64,000 nucleotides of DNA from Pelagibacteraceae bacterium (GTDB lineage: Bacteria > Pseudomonadota > Alphaproteobacteria > HIMB59), in contig BOYI01000002.1 in assembly GCA_019651435.1 (NCBI GenBank), forward strand, positions 62,001 through 126,000, in the 5' to 3' direction. The notes under the pieces are model-generated. The model had not been told where the DNA came from. It searched no databases and worked only from the letters and a program-made list of their open reading frames with translations. Positions 33,905 through 42,354 of this stretch are shown in pieces. The first letter of the stretch is position 1; each line of letters begins with the position of its first letter. The position numbers and the translations under genes were made by a program.

Positions 33905-35365
33905 ATGAATCCTACTTTATTTTATAACAATAACCCATCATTAAAACATCCTGCTTGGGATGCCGATAGTCATTTTAAATATTTAGCTCAAAAAAAAGTT
34001 TTTAAAACAAAACGCTCCTACGAGAGGTGGGTAGAAAAAGAAAATTTTCTTCCTGATAATATTGATCTTGAAAATTATACTAAAACTCTCAGTGAAAGTA
34101 TTAATTCCTTAATTCAAAATTACTTTATTCAAGAATATGAAAAACAAAGAAAATTAATTTTATTTATTCAATTCTTTGAAAGTAAAAATAACAAATTTAT
34201 TTTTGCTAATGATCGTCGAAAAGGACGACTTTGGGTAAAGGTGAAGTCGAATCAAATGAAGGATATATATGAGGGAATAAAATACTTATCGAAACTTCGA
34301 AAAAAAAATATTGTGCTTTTTCCTCATCAGGAATTACTTCAAAAATTTCAAGACTATAAATTTCCAACAAATAAAAGTAACTATCAATTAGAATTTCCTA
34401 ATCATATTTTTCAAGCCACAGAAGTTGACCCTACAAAAACTATATTCACAAAAAGTTTTAGTCTTAAGCAAAATAGTTATCTCTCGGACTTAGAGGCAGA
34501 AAGCATTCATATAATTAGAGAGGTTGTGAGTGAAACCAAAAACCCTGTAATGTTGTATTCAGTTGGCAAAGATAGCTCGGTGATGCTTCATTTGGCTCAG
34601 AAAGCTTTTTATCCTAGCCCTCCTCCTTTCCCATTAATGCATGTAGATACAAGATGGAAGTTTAGAGAAATGTATTTATTTCGAAATTGGATGGCTCAAA
34701 AATCTAATATGAAACTCATAACTCACATTAACCCAGAAGGAGTGAAATCTAATATTAATCCTTTCGATCATGGATCATCTGTTCATACAGACATCATGAA
34801 AACACAAGGCCTCAAACAAGCCTTGGATCAGTATCAATTTGATGCTGCTTTTGGGGGTGCTCGTCGAGATGAGGAAAAGTCTCGTGCCAAAGAGAGAATT
34901 TTTTCTTTTCGAACTGCTTCTCATCAGTGGGATCCCAAAAATCAACGACCAGAACTTTGGAACCTTTACAACGCTAAAGTCAATAAATCTGAGAGTATAC
35001 GGGTATTTCCCCTCTCTAATTGGACTGAATTAGATATTTGGCAATATATCTATCAAGAACAAATCCCTATTGTTCCTCTTTATTTTGCCAAAACAAGACC
35101 AGTCATTAATCGTGATGGAATGCTAATTATGGTCGATGACAATCGACTAAATTTACAGCAGCATGAAAAAATTGAATTAAAAAAGATACGTTTTCGAACA
35201 TTAGGCTGTTATCCCCTAACCGGTGCGATTGAGTCTAATGCAAATACCTTAGAGAGTATTGTTTTAGAATTGCTTCAATCTAAAACCTCTGAGCGCCAAG
35301 GAAGGGCGATTGATGCAGACTCTAGCAATTCGATGGAAAAGAAAAAACTAGAGGGTTATTTTTAA
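33905..35365 (+). CDS. cysD: sulfate adenylyltransferase small subunit CysD with unrecognised N-terminal domain
   Basis: The C-terminal part (about residues 190-486) is Cys[14 protein letters not shown], the PP-loop pattern [65 protein letters not shown] and [16 protein letters not shown]. With CysN it makes APS from ATP and sulfate. The family is usually near 300 residues; here about 190 extra residues precede it ([19 protein letters not shown] onward). That part contains [20 protein letters not shown] and [18 protein letters not shown] recognise no domain in it, and it has no signal peptide or membrane segment. The frame is continuous, so the fusion does not depend on frameshift repair. The stop overlaps the cysNC ATG. 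Confidence 0.93.
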   Translation: MNPTLFYNNNPSLKHPAWDADSHFKYLAQKKVFKTKRSYERWVEKENFLPDNIDLENYTKTLSESINSLIQNYFIQEYEKQRKLILFIQFFESKNNKFIFANDRRKGRLWVKVKSNQMKDIYEGIKYLSKLRKKNIVLFPHQELLQKFQDYKFPTNKSNYQLEFPNHIFQATEVDPTKTIFTKSFSLKQNSYLSDLEAESIHIIREVVSETKNPVMLYSVGKDSSVMLHLAQKAFYPSPPPFPLMHVDTRWKFREMYLFRNWMAQKSNMKLITHINPEGVKSNINPFDHGSSVHTDIMKTQGLKQALDQYQFDAAFGGARRDEEKSRAKERIFSFRTASHQWDPKNQRPELWNLYNAKVNKSESIRVFPLSNWTELDIWQYIYQEQIPIVPLYFAKTRPVINRDGMLIMVDDNRLNLQQHEKIELKKIRFRTLGCYPLTGAIESNANTLESIVLELLQSKTSERQGRAIDADSSNSMEKKKLEGYF

Positions 35366-37230
35366 TGAAAAAATCAACAGCCATTAATCAGTATCTCAAA
35401 GAACAAGCATCACTTGATCTTCTTCGTTTTATAACTTGTGGATCTGTAGATGATGGAAAGAGCACTCTTATTGGAAGAATGCTTTATGAGTCTCAAATGA
35501 TATTTGATGATCAAGTTGCTTCTTTAAAGAAAGACTCTCAAAAACATGGTACTCAAGGCAAAGACATTGACTTCGCTTTACTCGTGGATGGTCTATCCGC
35601 TGAACGTGAACAGGGAATTACTATTGACGTTGCCTATCGTTTTTTTTCGAGCAGTAAAAGAAAATTTATAGTTGCAGATACCCCAGGACATGAACAATAC
35701 ACGCGCAATATGGCTACCGGGGCTTCTACAGCTGACTTAGCTATCTTGTTAGTAGATGCTCGAAATGGTGTAATGACCCAAACCAAACGTCATTCTTTTA
35801 TTGTATCTCTTCTAGGAATTAAAAAAGTAATCTTAGCTATTAATAAAATGGATTTAGTTAATTACGATCAAAAAACCTATCAACAAATTGATCAAAATTA
35901 TCGGAGCTTCGCAAAAAATTTAAATTTTGAACATATTCAAAGTATTCCTATCTCCGCACTCGAAGGTGATAATGTTTATGAAAAGTCAAAAATGATGAAG
36001 TGGTATTCTGAAAAGACTCTCTTTAGCTACTTAGAAACTGTAAAAGTAGCTGCATCAAAGTCTTCTAAATTTATTTTACCTGTTCAAAGAGTAAACCGTC
36101 CTAATTTAGATTTTCGTGGATACTCAGGGACCATAGCCTCTGGAAATATCAAGGTTGGAGAAGAAATTCGAACCGTTCCTTCCAATCAGAAAGCTAAAGT
36201 AAAAGAGATATTTATTGGCGATAAATCTATAAAATCATCCTCCGATAGACAAAGCATTACTCTAACTCTAAATAAAGAAATAGATATTTCCCGTGGAGAT
36301 ATTATTTGCAAAAAAGACTCGATTGTTGAGAGCGCTGATCAGTTTAATATCAATATGATTTGGATGTCAGAGGAAAATTGCTTTCCTGGAAGATCTTACA
36401 TTGCAAAAATTCATAATAACTCCAGCAGCATCAAAATTTTAGACATCAAAAAAATTTATAACGTCAATACATTGGAGCATTCTCCAGGGAAACAATTAGA
36501 TTTAAATGATGTTGCAGAGGTAACTGTTTCCCTGAATAAGAATGTCCCTTTCATGTCTTATCAAGAAAATAAAAATATGGGCTCAATGATTATTATCGAT
36601 CCTATCAGCAATCAAACTATAGGTGTTGGGATGATTAATTTTGCACTGCGTCGTGCGCAAAACATTCATTTACAATCACTAAGCATTACAAAAGAATTAA
36701 GAGAAAAAATGAATGGGCACAAAGGTCAAGTGCTTTGGCTTACTGGGCTATCGGGTTCTGGTAAATCTACAATCGCCAATGCTTTAGAGAAACAATTATA
36801 TGCAGAAGGGAAAAAAACCTATGTACTAGATGGTGATAATATTCGTCATGGCCTCAATAAGGATCTTGGTTTTACCGATAAAGATCGTGTAGAAAACATT
36901 CGACGTGTAGCTGAGGTTGCGAAATTAATGTGCGATGCAGGTTTAATTGTTATCACTGCCTTTATTTCACCTTTCCGCGCAGAAAGAGAGATGGCACGTT
37001 CGTTATTTCAATCTGGTGAATACAAAGAAATATTTATCTCCACCCCTTTAAAAATCGCTGAGCAGCGAGACCCTAAAGGTTTGTATAAAAAAGCTCGAAG
37101 TGGAGAAATTCCAAACTTTACTGGAATTAATAGTCCTTATGAGAAACCCATAAAACCAGAATTAACCATCGATACTTCTAAGACTTCTGTCGCTCAAAGT
37201 GTTAAGAAAATTTTAGGAATAATTACTTAA
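35365..37230 (+). CDS. cysNC: bifunctional sulfate adenylyltransferase large subunit / APS kinase CysNC
   Basis: A 621-residue fusion. The GTPase CysN half has [31 protein letters not shown] and INKMDLV, then EF-Tu-like beta barrels. The APS kinase half starts near residue 450, with P-loop [44 protein letters not shown] and [17 protein letters not shown]. Together with CysD it converts sulfate to PAPS. No PAPS reductase or sulfite reductase is in the window, so PAPS could serve assimilation elsewhere or sulfotransferases. It converges with DUF2141, overlapping by eight bases. Confidence 0.97.
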   Translation: MKKSTAINQYLKEQASLDLLRFITCGSVDDGKSTLIGRMLYESQMIFDDQVASLKKDSQKHGTQGKDIDFALLVDGLSAEREQGITIDVAYRFFSSSKRKFIVADTPGHEQYTRNMATGASTADLAILLVDARNGVMTQTKRHSFIVSLLGIKKVILAINKMDLVNYDQKTYQQIDQNYRSFAKNLNFEHIQSIPISALEGDNVYEKSKMMKWYSEKTLFSYLETVKVAASKSSKFILPVQRVNRPNLDFRGYSGTIASGNIKVGEEIRTVPSNQKAKVKEIFIGDKSIKSSSDRQSITLTLNKEIDISRGDIICKKDSIVESADQFNINMIWMSEENCFPGRSYIAKIHNNSSSIKILDIKKIYNVNTLEHSPGKQLDLNDVAEVTVSLNKNVPFMSYQENKNMGSMIIIDPISNQTIGVGMINFALRRAQNIHLQSLSITKELREKMNGHKGQVLWLTGLSGSGKSTIANALEKQLYAEGKKTYVLDGDNIRHGLNKDLGFTDKDRVENIRRVAEVAKLMCDAGLIVITAFISPFRAEREMARSLFQSGEYKEIFISTPLKIAEQRDPKGLYKKARSGEIPNFTGINSPYEKPIKPELTIDTSKTSVAQSVKKILGIIT

Positions 37231-37663
37231 GTTTAATTTCTACAAGTTCGAATTTTTGCATATCAAAAGCAATATCCTCAAAGATCGCCTCTTGATAATT
37301 TTTTTCTGGATTAAGAGAAAACCCATAGGGCTCTAAAGGCTCTCCTTTAAAATCAAGAGTAAACTCTCCATTTCCATCAGTATCTTGGAAGGCAAATAAA
37401 CCGATCACAATATGGGGAAATGCTTTAAGACTGATATTAAGAAAGTTATTTACATCATTTTCTTGAACCATGAATAATGGTGCTGATTTATCATCAAAAT
37501 AGAATTTTCGATCATATCCCCAGACATAAATGGGGTTAGTGGCACTCTCAAATCCAGTCACTTTAACCTCTAAATGGCTAGAATATGAAGTTTTTATGAC
37601 AAAAAAGCATTGAAATATAATGAAAATAATAAACTTTAGAGATAATGCTGCAAAACTGTGCAT
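37223..37663 (-). CDS. DUF2141 family secreted protein
   Basis: A 146-residue protein with an N-terminal hydrophobic segment ([18 protein letters not shown]), probably a signal peptide. The DUF2141 core is seen in [20 protein letters not shown] and EPYGFSLNP, followed by [18 protein letters not shown] resembles a calcium-binding loop. The function of the family is unknown, and the neighbours give no clear clue. Confidence 0.75.
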   Translation of the reverse strand: MHSFAALSLKFIIFIIFQCFFVIKTSYSSHLEVKVTGFESATNPIYVWGYDRKFYFDDKSAPLFMVQENDVNNFLNISLKAFPHIVIGLFAFQDTDGNGEFTLDFKGEPLEPYGFSLNPEKNYQEAIFEDIAFDMQKFELVEIKLK

Positions 37664-37874
37664 AACTTGTACGAGATTATTATTTTTTTCTTAAATATGA
37701 ACTGAAAGTTTTAATTTATAAATGATTTTTCAAAAATTTTCAAATAACCGCTATAAATATTGATTCTAGATCAAAAAGTCAAATTGTATTTTTACATATT
37801 CAAAACTAGTTTTTGAAAATTTATATAATACTGTGGATAACTCTGTGAAAAAGTCTAAAAATAATCTTCAAAAT

Positions 37875-38165
37875 ATGAAAAAAGGCTATCTTATTGTTAG
37901 AATAAACATCAAAAATGCTGAATTATTTCAGCAATATCCCCCTTTATCCACTAAAGCAGTAGAAAAATTTGGAGGAAAGTACTTAATTCGTGGAGGTGCG
38001 TTTGATGTTGTTGAAGGCGAATGGCCTGCTGAGAGAACAACAGTTGTAGAGTTTGAAAATTTCGAAAAAGCTAAAGAATTTTATAACTCTCTTGAATACA
38101 ACGAGGCAAAAAATGTCAGACAAAAGAGTGCTGACACAGATTTCATTTTGATTGAAGGCTACTAA
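37875..38165 (+). CDS. DUF1330 family protein
   Basis: A 96-residue ferredoxin-fold DUF1330 protein when started at MKKGYLIVRINI; an upstream ATG at 37833 would add 14 residues not typical of the family. Core motifs: YPPLSTKAVEKFGGKYLIRGG, VVEGEWPAERTTVVEFENFEKA and YNEAKNVRQKSADTDFILIEG. Related small proteins are monooxygenase-like, but no reaction is known. The stop overlaps the DUF1192 stop convergently. Confidence 0.85.
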   Translation: MKKGYLIVRINIKNAELFQQYPPLSTKAVEKFGGKYLIRGGAFDVVEGEWPAERTTVVEFENFEKAKEFYNSLEYNEAKNVRQKSADTDFILIEGY

Positions 38166-38338
38166 TTTTTTTTAAAAAAGTTTTCTGCTAACTTTAATCT
38201 TTCTTTTTTTTTCTCTAATAGCAATGAAAGCGTCTCAATTTCTTGCTGATGCCCCTTGATCATTTTCTCAATTTCTTCAACACTTAGATCATCTGTATCA
38301 ATAGGCTTTTCTTTTTTTGGTTCTTCTTCATCAAACAT
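38162..38338 (-). CDS. DUF1192 family small protein
   Basis: A 58-residue protein. It begins MFDEEEPKKEKPIDTDDLSV, then EEIEKMIKGHQQEIETL, and ends with LKLAENFFKKN, matching the short alphaproteobacterial DUF1192 pattern (acidic start, single helix, FFK end). The start overlaps the PhyH stop region by eight bases, so the two genes are probably co-translated. Function unknown; probably a coiled-coil partner protein. Confidence 0.8.
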   Translation of the reverse strand: MFDEEEPKKEKPIDTDDLSVEEIEKMIKGHQQEIETLSLLLEKKKERLKLAENFFKKN

Positions 38339-39169
38339 TTGTTCGATATCCTTTCTTTGTCCACAAAATAGGAAAAAAACTTTCTTCTAATTCGTTTGAG
38401 TTTAATTTTTTATATTTTTTATAAATTCTAGCAGTGCCACCAACATTAGTTGGATGAAATTCTGCATCTGAAGGTACACAGTGTGCAACTACTGCTCTTC
38501 GATTATCACGAGAAGTGTTAATACCTGAACCATGCCAAGTATATCCATGATGAAAAGCTACCCCGCCTGCAGGAACCTCTACATATTGTATTTCTATTTT
38601 CTTATCATTTTTTTTTGCAAAATTTGTTAATTCTTTTTTGTAATCATCAGGTGAATGAAATTGTCCTCGAGGTGGAGCTAGGCCCCATAAGTGAGAACCT
38701 TTAACGTATTCTAATGTGCCTTTCTCTTGAGATACGTCATCTAATGGTATCCAACAAGTCATCATTGTTTGTGGTGATATCCAATCATCATAAGCAGCAT
38801 CTTGATGATATGATAAAGTCTTTCCCCCTGGAGGTTTCCACAAAACATTATCTTGAAGTAGTCTTGATCCATTCCAATTCATGAGTTGAGCACAAACTTT
38901 TCCTATAACTTCATGGCATACTAGTTCTTTGATTGATTTATCAGATTTCCATGCATTGCAAATTTGGCGTGTAACATTTTCTGGATCTCGTCCTTGCCTC
39001 CAATTCCACTCATCTGGTTCAATTCCGGTTTCAAAGTCACCTGAGAAAAGTTTAGGAAATTTTTCATTCAAATTTGGAATAAATTGATCTCTAAAAAGTT
39101 TTCTAAAATCAAGAAGCCATCCTTTTGAAAATTTTTCTTTAAATCTTCCGTCAGATCTATTGCAATCAT
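38331..39169 (-). CDS. phytanoyl-CoA dioxygenase (PhyH) family protein (one frameshift)
   Basis: Fe(II)/2-oxoglutarate-dependent oxygenase of about 279 residues. It starts at 39169 after a GAGG Shine-Dalgarno five bases away (MIAIDLTEDLKKNFQKDG). One break near 39100 joins ENFLE to DQFIPNLNEKFPK. The iron facial triad is visible as HxD in LSYHQDAAYDDW and the distal His in FHHGYTWHGSG, with the 2-oxoglutarate Arg in NRRAVVAH. Family members hydroxylate lipids, amino acids, ectoine and other small molecules; the substrate is not inferable here. It precedes DUF1192 on the same strand. Confidence 0.87.
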
Positions 39170-39185
39170 AAATCCTCAGATCTCC

Positions 39186-39365
39186 CTACTCTTTGGCTTT
39201 TTTATAATGATTTTCAATTAGTTTTACAGCCTGATATAGATCGTCTTTAGTAACGCCTGTGGCCCATTGAAGACGATCATACTCATAGAGATCATTCTCT
39301 ACAAAATAAGGAGAGGCTAATTTTCTAATCATCTGGTCAAGAAAAATTAAATCTCTTTTTTTCAT
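39186..39365 (-). CDS. small unrecognised protein, 59 residues
   Basis: It begins MKKRDLIFLDQMIRKLASPY and ends with LIENHYKKAKE, with YEYDRLQWATGVTKDDLYQA between. It is soluble and probably helical. The stop lies 16 bases before the PhyH ATG on the same strand, so it may be the first gene of that operon. I know no family for it. Confidence 0.5.
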   Translation of the reverse strand: MKKRDLIFLDQMIRKLASPYFVENDLYEYDRLQWATGVTKDDLYQAVKLIENHYKKAKE

Positions 39366-39434
39366 AAAAAAATTTTATTCTAATAATTCAACTAAATAAA
39401 TTGACATTTTGGAGCAGATTTTTGATAATCACGC

Positions 39435-39596
39435 ATGTCAAAAAAAATTATCATTTTAATTCTTTCTTCATTTTTATTTACTGGATGTGCAACCGTAAGT
39501 GAAAAAGCCAACAATGCATATGATTTTGTAGCTGGTGGTGTTTCAAAAGGTTATAACTCAGTTAAAAATGCAGTTACTGGCGGCGATAAAGAATAA
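39435..39596 (+). CDS. small lipoprotein, entericidin-like in size
   Basis: A 53-residue protein with a lipoprotein signal: MSKKIIILILSSFLFTGC, lipobox LFTGC with Cys18. The mature part is short (TVSEKANNAYDFVAGGVSKG and so on) and amphipathic. Size and layout resemble entericidin/EcnB-type lipoproteins, but sequence identity to them is not clear to me. Confidence 0.65.
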   Translation: MSKKIIILILSSFLFTGCATVSEKANNAYDFVAGGVSKGYNSVKNAVTGGDKE

Positions 39597-39605
39597 GCAT
39601 ATTTA

Positions 39606-39722
39606 ATGAAACTTCCAAAACTCCACAAAATGGGAATTGGTGGAAGGTTCATTATAGGCATTAACCTTTTTCTAATGACCTTAGTATTAGGAATAATCGG
39701 CTTTAATTATTTTTTTAGTTAA
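39606..39722 (+). CDS. 38-residue single-membrane-segment protein
   Basis: MKLPKLHKMGIGGRFIIGIN is followed by a hydrophobic helix (LFLMTLVLGIIGFNYFF). It lies nine bases after the lipoprotein gene and two bases before the TTG start of the GATase gene, so it is likely part of that unit. No family recognised. Confidence 0.45.
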   Translation: MKLPKLHKMGIGGRFIIGINLFLMTLVLGIIGFNYFFS

Positions 39723-39724
39723 CT

Positions 39725-40450
39725 TTGAAATTCTTATCCCTTCAACACATCGCAATAGAAGATCCAGGAACATTTAAAGATTTCCTTTTAGATGATGGTC
39801 ACTCTCTAACTACAATTCAACTTGATGAAGGTGAAAATATTCCCTCTAATTTAGATGAATTTGATGCCATGCTTTGCATGGGAGGTCCGATGGATACACA
39901 TATGGAACAAGAATATCCTTGGTTAGTTCCTGAAAAAAAAGCAATAGGTGAATATGTTTTAAATTTAGAAAAACCTTTTTTAGGATTTTGCCTAGGATGC
40001 CAATTATTAGGTGAGGTGCTAGGAGGACAAGTAGTAAAATCTAATCCTTCAGAAATTGGGGTGTTAGATATTCATTCTCAAGAAGATATCAAGATAGATC
40101 CTGTTTTTAATTTTTTACCTCATACTTATAAAGCTTTACAATGGCATTCGTATGAAGTTGCTGGATTAGAAAATAATAAGGATGTTTCTGTTTTAGGATC
40201 GTCGCCCACAACTAAATATCAAATTTTTGGATACAAAAAATTTGCCTATGGAATTCAATTTCATCTTGAGATACGCAGCACCACGGTTGATGAATGGGCA
40301 GTAGTTCCAGAATATAAAAATGCTTTAGAACAATCTCTTGGGTCGGAGGCACTTCCAGAAATGAAAAATGCTGTAAACGCTGAGATTTCCACAATGCAAG
40401 ATCAATGCAAAATGCTTTATCAGAATTTTCTCAAAATTCTTAGTGACTGA
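39725..40450 (+). CDS. class I glutamine amidotransferase domain protein (GuaA-like)
   Basis: A 241-residue stand-alone GATase1 domain, probably starting at TTG (39725). Motifs: MLCMGGPMDTH, nucleophile elbow FLGFCLGCQLLGEVLGG with the catalytic Cys, and GIQFHLEI with the catalytic His and Glu. Such proteins transfer or hydrolyse amide groups, including glutamine or gamma-glutamyl compounds; the partner is not evident. The 3' end overlaps a small minus-strand gene by 11 bases. Confidence 0.88.
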   Translation: MKFLSLQHIAIEDPGTFKDFLLDDGHSLTTIQLDEGENIPSNLDEFDAMLCMGGPMDTHMEQEYPWLVPEKKAIGEYVLNLEKPFLGFCLGCQLLGEVLGGQVVKSNPSEIGVLDIHSQEDIKIDPVFNFLPHTYKALQWHSYEVAGLENNKDVSVLGSSPTTKYQIFGYKKFAYGIQFHLEIRSTTVDEWAVVPEYKNALEQSLGSEALPEMKNAVNAEISTMQDQCKMLYQNFLKILSD

Positions 40451-40643
40451 TCAAAAATATCAATAACAAAGGAATTAGAGAAGAACTTACATATTTCATT
40501 TCATACTTATTATACAAAAAGAATAATCCTAAAAAGCTGACGATTATGGAACCAAAAGACAATGTCCATGAAGTACCTTCGTATAATTGAAAAAAACCTC
40601 TTAAAAGAAATAAAGTAAAAATTAAATATAAAATATTTCTCAT
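40440..40643 (-). CDS. small membrane protein, two to three helices
   Basis: A 67-residue protein, strongly hydrophobic: ILYLIFTLFLLRGFFQLY, then TLSFGSIIVSFLGLFFLY, then SSLIPLLLIFLISH. It has no known family to me and converges with the GATase gene. Confidence 0.5.
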   Translation of the reverse strand: MRNILYLIFTLFLLRGFFQLYEGTSWTLSFGSIIVSFLGLFFLYNKYEMKYVSSSLIPLLLIFLISH

Positions 40644-40684
40644 AGGAGTTTATTATTTGTCTAAAAAAGATATAAATCAACCAC

Positions 40685-40759
40685 GGTTCTGTGGTGAAAC
40701 GGATATCACACTTGACTACGGATCAAGAATTCAGGGTTCGAATCCTTGCAGAACCGCCA
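40685..40759 (+). tRNA. tRNA-Arg (anticodon ACG)
   Basis: A complete cloverleaf of 75 bases including encoded CCA. Acceptor stem GGTTCTG pairs with CAGAACC. The anticodon stem CTTGA/TCAAG encloses loop CTACGGA, anticodon ACG, which reads CGT and, after A34 deamination, CGC and CGA. The T arm has GGTTCGAATCC. Confidence 0.95.
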
Positions 40760-40761
40760 TT

Positions 40762-41586
40762 TTAAAGTTCTAAATTATCAATTAAACGAATACCGCTTTT
40801 ATAAATTGCGTAGAACAGCCTGGCGTCATCTAAACTTCCCTTTAAACTTAAATTAGATGCATTCCTAAATTCAAAATAATCAAATTTTTCATACGATTTA
40901 ATAAATTCTTCTGCTTTTTTATTAGCTTCGATTAAATTTGTCTTTTTATCTAAATTAGCAATAAATTGAACAACCTCTTTTTGAAATAATATATAGTCTG
41001 TCATCTGCTTCTTGCTGAGCTTTTTATTTCTAGATGATAAGGCGATCCCTTCATCTGATCGGACAGTAGATACGGGTACTAATTTTAGATTAGGAAAATT
41101 TTCTTTAATTAATTTTTCAACAATCTTAAGTTGCTGAAAATCTTTTTCACCAAAGTAAACTTTGTCACTTTCAATTATGGTAAATAATCGACTGAGAACA
41201 GTAACGACCCCATTAAAATGGCCAGGTCGGTATTCGTCACATAAAATATTTTGGAAATAAGAATTTTGAATTGATTTATATTCTTTAGGATAAACTTCTT
41301 CGGCGCTTGGCTCAAAAATTATATCGACATTGTGTTTCTGACAAAAATTATAATCATCTCCTTTGTTTCTTGGATATGCTTCAAAATCTTGAGCATCATT
41401 AAATTGCTTTTCATTAATAAAAATAGATATGACGGTTTTTTGATTATCATTGTGAGATTTTTCTATAAGAGATCCATGGCCCTCATGAAGAGCTCCCATT
41501 GTAGGAACATACCCTATGGAGTACCCTTTATCCCTATAGGCATTTAGATAAGTATGAAGGTTGTAAATATCTTTGATTATCAACAT
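40762..41586 (-). CDS. panC: pantothenate synthetase
   Basis: Condenses pantoate and beta-alanine using ATP. 274 residues with HxGH-type motif PTMGALHEGHGSLIEKS, DEYRPGHFNGVVTVLSRL, FGEKDFQQL and STVRSDEGIALSSRNKKLS. panB is not adjacent. Its stop lies three bases from the end of the tRNA gene on the other strand. Confidence 0.97.
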   Translation of the reverse strand: MLIIKDIYNLHTYLNAYRDKGYSIGYVPTMGALHEGHGSLIEKSHNDNQKTVISIFINEKQFNDAQDFEAYPRNKGDDYNFCQKHNVDIIFEPSAEEVYPKEYKSIQNSYFQNILCDEYRPGHFNGVVTVLSRLFTIIESDKVYFGEKDFQQLKIVEKLIKENFPNLKLVPVSTVRSDEGIALSSRNKKLSKKQMTDYILFQKEVVQFIANLDKKTNLIEANKKAEEFIKSYEKFDYFEFRNASNLSLKGSLDDARLFYAIYKSGIRLIDNLEL

Positions 41587-41659
41587 ATTGGTATTTTATT
41601 TATTGACTTCATATCAATAATTGTTAAATGTATGAACACTTTTTTAGAGGCATATAATA

Positions 41660-41794
41660 ATGAAAAGAACATATCAACCAAGTCAACTCGTTAGAAAAAG
41701 AAGACACGGATTCCGTTCCAGAATGGCTACTGTAGGTGGTCGAAAAGTTATTAACGCCAGAAGAGCTAAAGGTCGATCAAGACTATCTGCTTAA
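41660..41794 (+). CDS. rpmH: 50S ribosomal protein L34
   Basis: A 44-residue L34: [39 protein letters not shown]. It is first in the conserved rpmH-rnpA-yidD-yidC series. Confidence 0.98.
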   Translation: MKRTYQPSQLVRKRRHGFRSRMATVGGRKVINARRAKGRSRLSA

Positions 41795-41797
41795 TTT

Positions 41798-42124
41798 TTG
41801 AGACTTCCCACTCTAAAAAAATCCTCTGAATTCTCTCAAATTCGAAATAAAGGAACTTTCTATAAAAGCCCAAACTTTAACGGTTTTCTTTTAAAAGACT
41901 CTTCTACTGAAAAATTTGTCTTAGGTATTGTGGCCAGTAAACGGTTGGGTAATGCGGTAGAGAGAAATCGTGCCAAAAGGCGAACTCGTGAGGCAATTCG
42001 TACATCTGCTTTAATAAACACCCTCAATCAAGTGAAATTTGTGTTAATATTAAAAAAAACAATCTTGAAAGTACCTTTTATTGATTTAAAACAAGATATT
42101 GAAAAATTTTTATCAAATGATTAA
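41798..42124 (+). CDS. rnpA: ribonuclease P protein component
   Basis: Protein subunit that helps RNase P process tRNA 5' ends; 108 residues. The start is a TTG at 41798, three bases after rpmH (RLPTLKKSSEFSQIRNKG). The RNase P signature is KRLGNAVERNRAKRRTREAIR. It overlaps the yidD ATG. Confidence 0.95.
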   Translation: MRLPTLKKSSEFSQIRNKGTFYKSPNFNGFLLKDSSTEKFVLGIVASKRLGNAVERNRAKRRTREAIRTSALINTLNQVKFVLILKKTILKVPFIDLKQDIEKFLSND

Positions 42125-42353
42125 AAACCTTATAAAACTATGGAAAAGTCTTTTTATACTTCCTATAAAATTTTACCAATTAGCAATCTCTCCAATGTTA
42201 TCTAACACTTGTCGACACCTACCGACTTGTTCTGAATACACAATTGAAGCTATCAACACACATGGTGTTTTTAAGGGAATTCTCAAAGGAGCATATCGTA
42301 TTCTTCGATGCAATCCTTTAGGTTCATCAGGATACGACCCTATTAAAAAATAA
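42117..42353 (+). CDS. yidD: membrane protein insertion efficiency factor YidD
   Basis: A 78-residue protein starting at the ATG that overlaps the rnpA stop; an upstream ATG at 42099 would add six atypical residues. Typical motifs: LPIKFYQLAISPML, TCRHLPTCSEYTIEAI and RILRCNPLGSSGYDP. It supports YidC-mediated insertion. Confidence 0.95.
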   Translation: MIKNLIKLWKSLFILPIKFYQLAISPMLSNTCRHLPTCSEYTIEAINTHGVFKGILKGAYRILRCNPLGSSGYDPIKK

Positions 42354-42354
42354 A

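Noticed and set aside
36700-37230. Separate cysC gene
   Set aside because: The APS kinase motifs are in the same uninterrupted frame as CysN, so it is a fusion and not a second gene.
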